A program made the position numbers and the translations under genes. From Sphingomonas pokkalii (GTDB lineage Bacteria; Pseudomonadota; Alphaproteobacteria; Sphingomonadales; Sphingomonadaceae), in assembly GCF_003096275.1 (NCBI RefSeq), contig NZ_QENQ01000001.1:3928009-3992008 (forward strand): a DNA stretch of 64,000 nt, in the 5' to 3' direction. This document shows positions 1 to 7,901 of the stretch, one piece after another. Below the pieces are notes generated by a model. It saw nothing but the letters and a program-made list of their open reading frames with translations. It was not told the origin of the DNA and did no database searches. The number at the start of each line of letters is the position of its first letter. Within the stretch, counting starts at the first letter, position 1.

Positions 1-1
1 G

Positions 2-226
2 CTGGAAGATCCGGCGCTCCATGGCCGGCTGACCTTGCCCGACGGGACGGTGGAAACCTTGGCCTCCGCGCGCGGCGACTATCGGCAATTCTATGCGGGC
101 GTGGTCGCGGCCATTCGCGACGGCGCCGGCCCGCCGGTCCTCGCATCGGATGCGCTTGCCGGGTTGCGGCTGATGGATGCGGCGCGGCAGAGCGCCGAAG
201 ACGGCCGACGCATCCGCTTGTGCTAG
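2..226 (+). CDS. Gfo/Idh/MocA-family oxidoreductase, C-terminal end (partial)
   Basis: This is the last 74 codons of a gene that begins upstream of the window. The frame is open from base 2 and stops with TAG at 224-226. The visible end has the pattern QFYAGVVAAIRDG, then PVLASDALAGLRLMDAA and a final SAEDGRRI, which is how the C-terminus of NAD(P)-dependent Gfo/Idh/MocA sugar or inositol dehydrogenases usually reads. The N-terminal Rossmann fold and the catalytic lysine lie outside the window, so the substrate cannot be named. It converges on the beta-glucosidase gene across a strong inverted repeat, and a role in sugar metabolism would fit that neighbour. The family call is moderately secure and the function is not. 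Confidence 0.6.
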   Translation: MEDPALHGRLTLPDGTVETLASARGDYRQFYAGVVAAIRDGAGPPVLASDALAGLRLMDAARQSAEDGRRIRLC

Positions 227-238
227 GGCGCCAGCTTC

Positions 239-292
239 CGCCGGCACCTTCGGCAGGACCCGCCGCGTGGGGGGCTGCCGAAGGCACCGGCG
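239..292. terminator. Long inverted repeat between convergent genes
   Basis: Two 18-base arms, 239-256 and 275-292, pair with only two mismatches around an 18-base loop. The repeat sits between the stops of two convergent genes, as expected for a bidirectional terminator. There is no clear T-run on either side, so rho-independent function is likely rather than certain. Confidence 0.5.
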
Positions 293-302
293 GGCGCGTC
301 GT

Positions 303-2525
303 TCAGGGGCGCCAGCCGGCCGGCAGCGTACGGGCGGGAAGCTGCACGGTGGCGGTGGCGGTGATCTCGTCGGCCGAATGGCCGAGCAGGATCTTGTAGG
401 TGCCGCCTGCGATCTTCCAGCTGTTCGATGCTTCGTCGAACGTCGCGAACAGGCGCGGATCGACCGTCAGCGACACCGGCTTGGCGGCGCCGGGGGCCAG
501 CACCACCTTCTGGAATCCGCCGAGGCGCTTGGGCGCCTCCCAGCCGCTGCCGGACAGATAGACCTGCGCCACGTCCGCGCCAGAGCGTTTGCCGGTGTTG
601 CGAACGGTGAAGCTTACGGTCACCTTGCCCTTCGGCGCCGCCGCCTTCAGCCCGGCATAGGCGAAGCTGGTGTAGGAAAGGCCGTGGCCGAACGCGAAAT
701 GCGGCTTGTCGCCCTTCGCATCATACCATTTGTAGCCGATCGCCGCGCCTTCGGCGTAGCGGGTTTCTCCCTCGTTCGGCGCGCTCGGCTTGGCCAGCTG
801 GGAAAGGCTGCGCGGGAAGCTGACGGGCAGGTGGCCGGACGGATTGACCTTGCCGGTCAGCACATTGGCGATCGCTTCGCCGCCCGCGGTGCCGGGATAC
901 CAGGCTTCCAGGATCGCGGCGGTCTTGTCTGCCCAAGGCATCAGCACCGGGCCGCCGGTTTCCAGGACCACGATCGTCTTGGCGTTCGCGCCGGTTACCG
1001 CGTCGATCAGGCCATCCTGATTGTCGGTCAGCGTCAGCGAGGGATCGAAGGCTTCGCCCGCCCACTGCGTCGCGAAGACGATGGCGATATCCGCCTGGCG
1101 CGCGGCGGCGGCCGCCGCGCCGGCATCGCGGCCGTCGAGATAGGTGATCGTCGCGCCGGGCAACTGGCGGCGCAGCGCGTCTACCGGCGAGGACGGGTGG
1201 TACATCACCGGGCCGGGCCAGAATTTGGGGTCGAGGCCCGGCACGGCATTGCCGCCCACCGGATAGACCAGCGACGATCCGCCGCCTGCCAGGACGCCCT
1301 TGTCGGCATGGCCGCCGATCACGACGATGCGGCGCGCGGTGGCTGCCAGGGGCAGTGCATCGCCGGCATTCTTCAGCAGCACGATGCCCGCCTCTGCGTC
1401 GGCGCGGGTGATCGCGGCATGGCTGGTGAGCATCGCCGGCGGCAGGTCCATCGGCGCGCTGGTGATCGGATGGTCGAACAGGCCATGTGCGAACATCGAA
1501 CGCAGGATGCGGTGCGCCATCTCGTCGAGCCGAGCCTTGCTTACCTGCCCCTTCGCCACGGCTGCCTTAAGCGGTTCGCGGAAATAGGGCTGCTCGTCGA
1601 ACGGCCAGCCGGATTCCTGCTCCAGACCGGCATTGGCGGCGGCGACGGTGGAATGGGTGGCGCCCCAGTCGGACATCACGAAGCCCTTCCAGCCCCAGTC
1701 GCGGCGCAGGACATCGGTCAGCAGCCAGGGCTGTTCGCAGGCATAGATGCCGTTGATCTTGTTATAGGCGCACATCACCGAACCCGGGTTCGAACGCTCG
1801 ATCGCGAATTTGAAGGCGAGCAGGTCGCTCATCTGCGCGGCAGCGCGGTCGATCACCGCGTTCATCTTGAAGCGATCGGTTTCCTGGTCGTTGATCGCAT
1901 AGTGCTTCACGGTGGAAATGATGTTGTTCGATTGGATACCGGCGATCTGCGCGCCCACCATCGTGCCGGCAAGTAGCGGATCTTCGCCGCCATATTCGAA
2001 GTTCCGGCCGTTGCGCGGTTCGCGCATCAGATTGACACCACCCGCCAACAACACATTGAACCCGGATGCGCGCGCCTCCGCACCGATCATCGCCCCACCT
2101 TTATAGGCGAGGGCGGGGTCCCAGGTCGCTGCCGTCGCGATGCCGGAAGGAAGCGAGGTGCGGCCACGCTTGCGTTCCGCTCCCCCCTGGGTGGCGACGC
2201 CGACACCAGCATCGCTCTGCCACTGGGCCGGAATGCCGAGGCGCGGAATACCGGGAATGTACCCGGCGGAGCCTGGGCGCGCCTGCGGATCCGCCTTGAA
2301 ATTCTTCGGCGGGAAATCGGTAGCGAAATAGCCGAAGACGAGGGTCAGCTTCTCATCCTCGGTCATCTGCGCAAGCACCAGCTTGGCACGCGCATCGGGC
2401 GCGAGTTTCGCGTTGCTCCACGCGTGTGCACTGGGCGCGTGCTGGGCCATTGCGGGCGCAGGCACTGCGGCAAGGCAGATGGCGATGGTGAACAAGGGAG
2501 CGCTGAGCGCGGCGTTGCGAAGCAT
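303..2525 (-). CDS. Secreted GH3 beta-glucosidase (BglX-like)
   Basis: This 740-residue glycoside hydrolase of family 3 should release glucose (or a related sugar) from the non-reducing ends of beta-glucosides. A signal peptide spans about residues 1-27, ending PAPAMAQ, so the enzyme is periplasmic or secreted. The N-terminal GH3 barrel contains KHYAIND near residue 207 and the nucleophile motif GFVMSDWGA, with Asp286 as the probable catalytic nucleophile. The C-terminal GH3 domain follows, with ATQWAGEAFD, and the last ~100 residues (FTVRNTGKRSGADVAQVYLS) form a fibronectin-III-like domain. The length is typical of BglX-type enzymes. It is transcribed alone, away from the oxidoreductase locus. 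Exact substrate specificity cannot be read from sequence. Confidence 0.92.
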   Translation of the reverse strand: MLRNAALSAPLFTIAICLAAVPAPAMAQHAPSAHAWSNAKLAPDARAKLVLAQMTEDEKLTLVFGYFATDFPPKNFKADPQARPGSAGYIPGIPRLGIPAQWQSDAGVGVATQGGAERKRGRTSLPSGIATAATWDPALAYKGGAMIGAEARASGFNVLLAGGVNLMREPRNGRNFEYGGEDPLLAGTMVGAQIAGIQSNNIISTVKHYAINDQETDRFKMNAVIDRAAAQMSDLLAFKFAIERSNPGSVMCAYNKINGIYACEQPWLLTDVLRRDWGWKGFVMSDWGATHSTVAAANAGLEQESGWPFDEQPYFREPLKAAVAKGQVSKARLDEMAHRILRSMFAHGLFDHPITSAPMDLPPAMLTSHAAITRADAEAGIVLLKNAGDALPLAATARRIVVIGGHADKGVLAGGGSSLVYPVGGNAVPGLDPKFWPGPVMYHPSSPVDALRRQLPGATITYLDGRDAGAAAAAARQADIAIVFATQWAGEAFDPSLTLTDNQDGLIDAVTGANAKTIVVLETGGPVLMPWADKTAAILEAWYPGTAGGEAIANVLTGKVNPSGHLPVSFPRSLSQLAKPSAPNEGETRYAEGAAIGYKWYDAKGDKPHFAFGHGLSYTSFAYAGLKAAAPKGKVTVSFTVRNTGKRSGADVAQVYLSGSGWEAPKRLGGFQKVVLAPGAAKPVSLTVDPRLFATFDEASNSWKIAGGTYKILLGHSADEITATATVQLPARTLPAGWRP

Positions 2526-2623
2526 GTCTTCCTCTCCTGCGTTTGTATGTCAGCGTTGTCTCAACCGCGCGCCTTGTGCAAGACGGAAAAATCGCACGCT
2601 CGGGCGCAGCCCGGTCGCGCAGG

Positions 2624-4885
2624 CTACGCGCGGATACGGACCGGTACCGATTTTGCCGCGGGCGTATGCGATGCCTGGTCGTGGTGACGGAGCGCGATCA
2701 ACGGATTGAGCTCGGGATAATAGCCCGCCAGGCAGCCTTCCGGCAGGTTGAATGGCAGCACCTCCAATCCTTCCACGACACGGTCGACGCCGTCCGATGC
2801 GTCGCCGACCAACGCGACGCGCTGGCCTTCCCGCAGTCCGGCGCGCGCCATTTCGGTCGGGTTGATCAGCAGCACGTCACGCTTGCCCTCGATGCCGCGT
2901 AGGCGGTCGGAATAGCCATATACAGTGGTGTTGAACTGATCATTGGAACGAAGGGTGATCAGTCGGTACAGCCCTTCCTCGGCCGCGAAGCCCGTGGCGT
3001 TGAGCGCCCCGGGTACGGTGAATTCCGCCTTTCCGCTCTTCGTCTGCCAATCGCGCTCGCGGGCAGTGTTTCCCTTGAAGAAGCCGCCGGGCGTGAAAAG
3101 GCGCTGGTTGAAGTCGCGGAACTTGTCGGGATAGGTTGCCTCGATCGCATCGCGCACGGCGGCGTAATCGGTCGACCATTCGGCCCAAGGCACGCGCGGA
3201 TTCGGCTCCAACGTCGCCTGCGCCAGCGCCGCGACGATCGCCATTTCCGACTGCAGATGGGGGCTTGCCGGCTTCGCCTTGCCAATCGAGCCATGGATGC
3301 AGCTGAGGCTGTCCTCCATCGTAACCACCTGCGGCGTACCGTTCTGAATATCCTCCTCCGCGCGGACGAGGCATGGAAGGAGATAGGCGGTTTCCCCGCA
3401 GAACAACTGGCCGCGGTTGAGCTTGGTCGCGATCTGGACGGTGAGGTCCATGCCCGTCCAGGCCTTTTCCATCACCCGATGGTCCGGCGCAGCGCGCAGG
3501 AAATTGCCGCCAAGCCCCAGAAACGCGCGTACCTTGCCGGCGACGATCGCCTGGCAACCGGTTACGGTCGTATAGCCTTCCTCCGTCGGCGGCTCGAAGC
3601 CATATTGTTCCGCCAGTCGGTCTAGCGGAACCAGTTCCGGCTTCTCGGAAATGCCAACGGTGCGCTGCCCCTGCACGTTCGAATGGCCGCGCACCGGCGA
3701 TACGCCCGCTCCAAGGCGTCCGATATTCCCACGCAACAGCATCAGGTTGACGACGCTCGCGACATTGTCATAGCCGCCATGGTGCTGGGTAAGGCCCATG
3801 CCCCAGATTCCGATCGCCCGTTCGGCCTGGATGTAGACATTCGCCGCTTCGATAAGATCGGCGCGATCGAGGCCGGTTTCGTGTTCGATCGTTTCCCAGC
3901 TGGTGGCGCGCACCGTTTCCGCATAGGCCTCGAAGCCGTGGCTATGCTGGGCGAGGAAGGCATGATCCAACACGCCGCCAATGCGATCCTCCTCGGCCAG
4001 GATGTGCTTGGCCATGCCGAGCATCGCCGCGATGTCGCTTCCGGCCTTGAGCTGATAATAATGGGAAGAAATTTTCGTCTTTCCTCCCGTGATCATTTGC
4101 GCGCTCTGCGGGTTGCGGAACTCGATCAGGCCCTTTTCATAGATCGGGTTGAACGTGACGATCTTGGCACCGCGCTTTCGCGCCGCCGCCAGGGTGTGGA
4201 TGAAACGCGGACTGTTCGTGCCCGTATTCTGCCCGAAGAAGAAGATCGCGTCGCAATGCTCGAAATCTTCGAGCAGGCAGGTGCCGACCGGCGCGCCGAT
4301 CGTCGATTTCAGTGCCACTGAAGTGGTCTCGTGGCACATGTTCGAACTGTCCGGCAGGTTGTTGTGGCCATATAACCGGGCGAACAGCGCCCAGGCATAG
4401 CTCGTTTCCAGACTTGCCTTGCCGGAAGCATAGAAAATCGCCTCCTTGGCAGGGATATCGCGCAATTTGCTGCCGATGGCGCGATACGCTTCTTCCCAGG
4501 TGCAGGGCACATATTTGTCCGTCGCGCGATCGTAGCGCATCGGGTTCGTCAGGCGACCGGCCTGCTCCAGATCGTAATCGCTCCAGCCACGAAGTTCCGT
4601 AAGGCTATGTTGGGCGAAGAATGCCGGCGTCGCGCGGCGGGTGGTCAGATCCCACATCGTCGCCTTCGCGCCGTTCTCGCAGAATTCGAACATGTGCGGC
4701 TTTGCCGGTTTCGTCCACGCGCACGAGGTACACATCATCCCACCCGGCTTGTTCAGCCGCGCCAGGGCCGAGAGTGCGTCGGGGCCGGGGCGCTCCGCGC
4801 CGGCGACCAGCGCCATGCCGCGCAACGATCCCCAACCGCCTTCCGCTCCCGAATAATAGATCGTTCCGTCTTTCGCCCGGGCCAT
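2624..4885 (-). CDS. FdhF/YdeP-type molybdopterin oxidoreductase
   Basis: This 753-residue catalytic subunit belongs to the bis-MGD molybdoenzymes, in the YdeP branch of formate-dehydrogenase-like proteins. Three N-terminal cysteines (C52, C55, C69) fall where related enzymes bind an iron-sulphur cluster. Cys184-His185 in SSNMCHETTSVAL aligns with the Cys/SeCys-His metal-ligand pair of FdhF. The C-terminal ~110 residues, including LRSNDQFNTTVYGYSDRLRG, look like the molydop-binding domain. No Tat signal or partner subunit is visible, so it is probably cytoplasmic and single-subunit. It is divergent from fdhD-mobA, 64 bases apart, and those supply maturation functions. True formate dehydrogenase activity has not been established for most YdeP proteins, so the substrate is open. 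Confidence 0.88.
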   Translation of the reverse strand: MARAKDGTIYYSGAEGGWGSLRGMALVAGAERPGPDALSALARLNKPGGMMCTSCAWTKPAKPHMFEFCENGAKATMWDLTTRRATPAFFAQHSLTELRGWSDYDLEQAGRLTNPMRYDRATDKYVPCTWEEAYRAIGSKLRDIPAKEAIFYASGKASLETSYAWALFARLYGHNNLPDSSNMCHETTSVALKSTIGAPVGTCLLEDFEHCDAIFFFGQNTGTNSPRFIHTLAAARKRGAKIVTFNPIYEKGLIEFRNPQSAQMITGGKTKISSHYYQLKAGSDIAAMLGMAKHILAEEDRIGGVLDHAFLAQHSHGFEAYAETVRATSWETIEHETGLDRADLIEAANVYIQAERAIGIWGMGLTQHHGGYDNVASVVNLMLLRGNIGRLGAGVSPVRGHSNVQGQRTVGISEKPELVPLDRLAEQYGFEPPTEEGYTTVTGCQAIVAGKVRAFLGLGGNFLRAAPDHRVMEKAWTGMDLTVQIATKLNRGQLFCGETAYLLPCLVRAEEDIQNGTPQVVTMEDSLSCIHGSIGKAKPASPHLQSEMAIVAALAQATLEPNPRVPWAEWSTDYAAVRDAIEATYPDKFRDFNQRLFTPGGFFKGNTARERDWQTKSGKAEFTVPGALNATGFAAEEGLYRLITLRSNDQFNTTVYGYSDRLRGIEGKRDVLLINPTEMARAGLREGQRVALVGDASDGVDRVVEGLEVLPFNLPEGCLAGYYPELNPLIALRHHDQASHTPAAKSVPVRIRA

Positions 4886-4949
4886 CGCGCAGCTCCTCTT
4901 GCTGTCTTTCTCCTATACCCATAATCGCGTTCGCGCCTATCCTGACCAC

Positions 4950-5699
4950 ATGGATACCTGGTTCGACTGCGTTACGCCGGTGGGTGAAGAGTCGCGCGTT
5001 CAACGCCCGTTGGTGCCTGAAGTGCCGATTGCGATCGAGATCAACGGGATCGGCTATGCGGTGATGATGGCGACGCCCACCGATTTGGAAGACTTCGCCT
5101 ATGGTTTTATCGCCGCCGAGCGGCTGGGAGCACCGATCGACCTCGAAACCCATGTCGTCGGACAGGGAGTGATCCTGCGCGTGACGCTTGCCGATGCCGG
5201 GGCCGTGGTCGAACGCGTCCGGCATCGCACGACCGATTCGAGTTGCGGGCTATGCGGTATCGAGAATCTGGAATCGGCGTTGCGGCCGTTGCCGCCGATC
5301 GCGTCGACAAGCGCAGCACCCGCAACCGCGATCTTCCGTGCGGCTGCGGCGCTGCGCGATCATCAGCCGCTCAACCGCGCGACCGGCGCTGCCCATGCCG
5401 CGGCGCTTTGCACGTCGGAAGGCCGCATCCGGCTGGTGCGCGAGGATGTCGGGCGGCACAACGCGTTCGACAAGCTGGTTGGCGCGATGGCGCGGGGCGG
5501 CCTGGGCTGGGACGGTGGCTTCGCGTTGATCAGTGCGCGCTGCTCGTTCGAACTGGTGGAAAAAGCGGTGCTGGCCGGATGTCCACTGCTCGCAGCAATC
5601 TCGGCGCCGACGGCGCTGGCGGCGGAGCGCGCGCGGTCAGCTGGCTTGCGGCTGGCTGCGCTGGTGCGGCCCGATTCCCTGCTGAGGGTCGTTCCATGA
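4950..5699 (+). CDS. fdhD: Formate dehydrogenase accessory sulfurtransferase FdhD
   Basis: FdhD transfers sulphur from a cysteine desulphurase to the molybdenum cofactor, which is needed for activity of formate-dehydrogenase-like enzymes. The protein is 249 residues from the ATG at 4950; an upstream in-frame TTG at 4899 is less likely. The conserved cysteine motif CGLCG lies at residues 99-103 and LVREDVGRHNAFDKLVG is the family signature. It is divergent from the molybdoenzyme gene it probably serves, and its stop overlaps the mobA start (ATGA), so the two are translationally coupled. Together they form a compact molybdoenzyme maturation module. Confidence 0.93.
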   Translation: MDTWFDCVTPVGEESRVQRPLVPEVPIAIEINGIGYAVMMATPTDLEDFAYGFIAAERLGAPIDLETHVVGQGVILRVTLADAGAVVERVRHRTTDSSCGLCGIENLESALRPLPPIASTSAAPATAIFRAAAALRDHQPLNRATGAAHAAALCTSEGRIRLVREDVGRHNAFDKLVGAMARGGLGWDGGFALISARCSFELVEKAVLAGCPLLAAISAPTALAAERARSAGLRLAALVRPDSLLRVVP

Positions 5700-6226
5700 A
5701 GCCGGTCGGTGCAATTCTGGCGGGCGGCCGCGCGCGGCGCTTCGGATCAGACAAGGCGCGGGCGCAACTGGCCGGCCACGCGCTGATCGATCATGTCGCG
5801 ATGCAACTGGCGCGGTATTGCTCGAGCGTGATCCTGTGCGGCCGAGCAGAGGGGGACTGGGTGCCCGATCGTCCCGATGGGGGACGAGGGCCGCTGGCCG
5901 GTCTGAACGCTGCCCTCCATGAGGGCCGCCGGCGCGGCGCGGCGACCGTGTTGATCGCACCCTGCGACACGCCGCTTCTGCCCGACGCCCTGCTGGCCCT
6001 GCTGGCCGGGCTTCCAGAGGCTGCCTATGTCGCGCAATTGCCGGTTCTGGGGATCTGGCCCACCCGTTGGGCGCCGCTTTGCGACCAGCATCTGGCCGAG
6101 GATGAGACGGCATCGATGCGCGGCTGGGGAGATCGAATCGGTGCCCGCGCCATCGATTGGCCAGTCCCGATTCCGAACATCAACTCTCCCGACGATCTTG
6201 CGGACGTGTCCGGGTTTTTTCCTTAG
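5696..6226 (+). CDS. mobA: Molybdenum cofactor guanylyltransferase MobA
   Basis: MobA attaches GMP to molybdopterin to form the guanine dinucleotide cofactor required by DMSO-reductase-family enzymes such as the one encoded next door. The 176-residue protein starts with GAILAGGRARRFGSDKA, the nucleotide-binding LAGG-x-R-x-G-x-K motif, followed by LAGLNAALHE and APCDTPLLP in expected positions. Its length is slightly below the usual 190-200 residues. The ATG at 5696 overlaps the fdhD stop by four bases, which settles the start. A T-rich run near its stop codon is the only hint of an end to the transcript. Confidence 0.93.
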   Translation: MKPVGAILAGGRARRFGSDKARAQLAGHALIDHVAMQLARYCSSVILCGRAEGDWVPDRPDGGRGPLAGLNAALHEGRRRGAATVLIAPCDTPLLPDALLALLAGLPEAAYVAQLPVLGIWPTRWAPLCDQHLAEDETASMRGWGDRIGARAIDWPVPIPNINSPDDLADVSGFFP

Positions 6227-6296
6227 TTTCCCTCCTGCTTGACATGCAGTAGATCGAAGCGCGTTTTAGTCGGCCGGTCCGGCCGTAGGGGGTCGG

Positions 6297-7895
6297 ATGG
6301 AAAGCGTATTTGCTGCCTTTTGGGGAGGAAACTATGCTCCCCATGGCTATTGCCTCTTCTGGCAACCTGCGCTGCTCTGGTCCCACATCATTGCCGATAC
6401 GCTGATCGCGATCGCCTATTTTTCCATTCCGATCGCGTTGATCGTCTTGGTGCGCCGCCGAAAGGACCTTGTTTTCGGCTGGGTTTTCTGGTGCTTCGGG
6501 ATCTTCATCCTGGCGTGCGGCTTCACCCATTTGATGGGCATCGTCACGCTGTTCTACCCGCTCTACGGCATCGAAGCGCTCGTCAAGCTGGTCACTGCGG
6601 CCGCATGGGTGGCGACGGCCGTTCTGCTCTGGCCTTTGCTGCCACGGCTGGTGCGCCTCCCTTCTTCCGAGAAGCTCAAGGAAGCGAACGCGCAATTGGC
6701 GGCGATGGTCGATCAGCGCGATGCGGCCCTGGGTGATCTGAAGGCTGAAGTCGCGCAGCGCGAAACGGTGGAAGCCGCGCTGTTGCAGGCACAGAAGCTG
6801 GAGGCAGTGGGGCAGCTTACTGGTGGAATCGCACACGATTTCAATAATTTGCTGCAAGCTATCGCCGGTAATCTGGAACTGATCGCCCGCAAGCCGGAGG
6901 ATTCCGATCGCGTGATCCGCTGGACGTCGAGTGCGCTCGATGCGGTGGAACGCGGCCGGCAGCTGACCGGGCAGTTGCTCGCCTTTTCGAGCAAGCAGCG
7001 GCTGGACGTGCGATCGGTGCGGCTGGCCGATCTGGTGGGTGGCATGGCGGGGTTGGTGGAGCGGGCGGTGGCGCCGCTAAGCCGCGTTCGGATCGCGCGC
7101 ATCGATCCGGTGTGGAACGTCCAGACCGATGCGCTGCAACTCGAACTGGCGATCCTCAACCTTGCGTTCAATGCCCGCGACGCGATGCCGGGGGGCGGAC
7201 TGCTGACGATTTCGGCCGAACTCCGCAGCGGCAAGGTGGTCGCGGACCTGCCAGGCGGCGATTATGTGGCGCTTACGGTCACCGACACGGGAACCGGAAT
7301 GCCGCCAGAGGTTCTTGCGCGTGCCGTTGAGCCGTTCTTTTCGACCAAGGGGGTGGGGAAGGGCACCGGCATGGGGCTATCGATGGCGTTTGGAGTCATG
7401 CGCCAATCGGGGGGCACCCTCACGATCGACAGCGGTGTCGGCCGTGGAACCGCCATTACCCTGTGGCTGCCGCTCGCGACGGTGGAACCCCGCCGCGACG
7501 TGCAGGACGATGCCGCGCGCGATTCGCGAATCGAGATTTCCGGTGCGGAGATCGCGCTGGTCGACGATGACGCGCATGTTCGCAGTTCTCTTGTCGACAT
7601 CCTTCGCGCTGCCGGGGCAATCGTGGCCGAGGCGGTGGACGGCGAAAGCGGTGTTGCCCTGGTGCAGGGCAAGCGCTATGGCGCGCTTGTGGTGGATTTC
7701 GCCATGCCGGGCCTGAGCGGGAGCGAGGTGGCGCTGCGCGTGGCGGCAATCGATCCGACGTTGCCGGTGATCCTCATCACGGGATATGCCGATTCAAGCA
7801 AGCTGGATGCCGTCGCTCCCAACGTCACCATATTGCGAAAGCCCTTCGAATCGAACGAATTGCTGCGGCAAATCCAGAAGGTGCTTCGCCGCTGA
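6297..7895 (+). CDS. Hybrid histidine kinase with ETR1-like ethylene-binding domain
   Basis: This 532-residue membrane sensor has three predicted membrane segments (about 30-52, 60-84 and 92-118) followed by a coiled coil, a kinase core and a receiver. The first segment contains IADTLIAIAYFSIP and the second FILACGFTHL. These match the copper/ethylene site of plant ETR1 with a constant offset of nine: Asp34, Tyr41, Pro45, Ile71, Cys74 and His78 correspond to ETR1 D25, Y32, P36, I62, C65 and H69. His180 in GGIAHDFNNLL is the phospho-acceptor, and the ATPase G boxes DTGTGMPP and GTGMGLSM follow. A receiver occupies about 418-530, with its phospho-aspartate in VVDFAMPG. A 15-bp palindrome at 6271-6285 precedes the gene. 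Ethylene sensing is inferred from the ligand residues. Confidence 0.88.
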   Translation: MESVFAAFWGGNYAPHGYCLFWQPALLWSHIIADTLIAIAYFSIPIALIVLVRRRKDLVFGWVFWCFGIFILACGFTHLMGIVTLFYPLYGIEALVKLVTAAAWVATAVLLWPLLPRLVRLPSSEKLKEANAQLAAMVDQRDAALGDLKAEVAQRETVEAALLQAQKLEAVGQLTGGIAHDFNNLLQAIAGNLELIARKPEDSDRVIRWTSSALDAVERGRQLTGQLLAFSSKQRLDVRSVRLADLVGGMAGLVERAVAPLSRVRIARIDPVWNVQTDALQLELAILNLAFNARDAMPGGGLLTISAELRSGKVVADLPGGDYVALTVTDTGTGMPPEVLARAVEPFFSTKGVGKGTGMGLSMAFGVMRQSGGTLTIDSGVGRGTAITLWLPLATVEPRRDVQDDAARDSRIEISGAEIALVDDDAHVRSSLVDILRAAGAIVAEAVDGESGVALVQGKRYGALVVDFAMPGLSGSEVALRVAAIDPTLPVILITGYADSSKLDAVAPNVTILRKPFESNELLRQIQKVLRR

Positions 7896-7901
7896 GTCCG
7901 A

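Noticed and set aside
177-1976. 599-codon open frame on the plus strand
   Set aside because: It lies antisense to the GH3 beta-glucosidase, has low-complexity Arg/Gly/Ala composition and no recognisable domain; it reflects high G+C codon bias.
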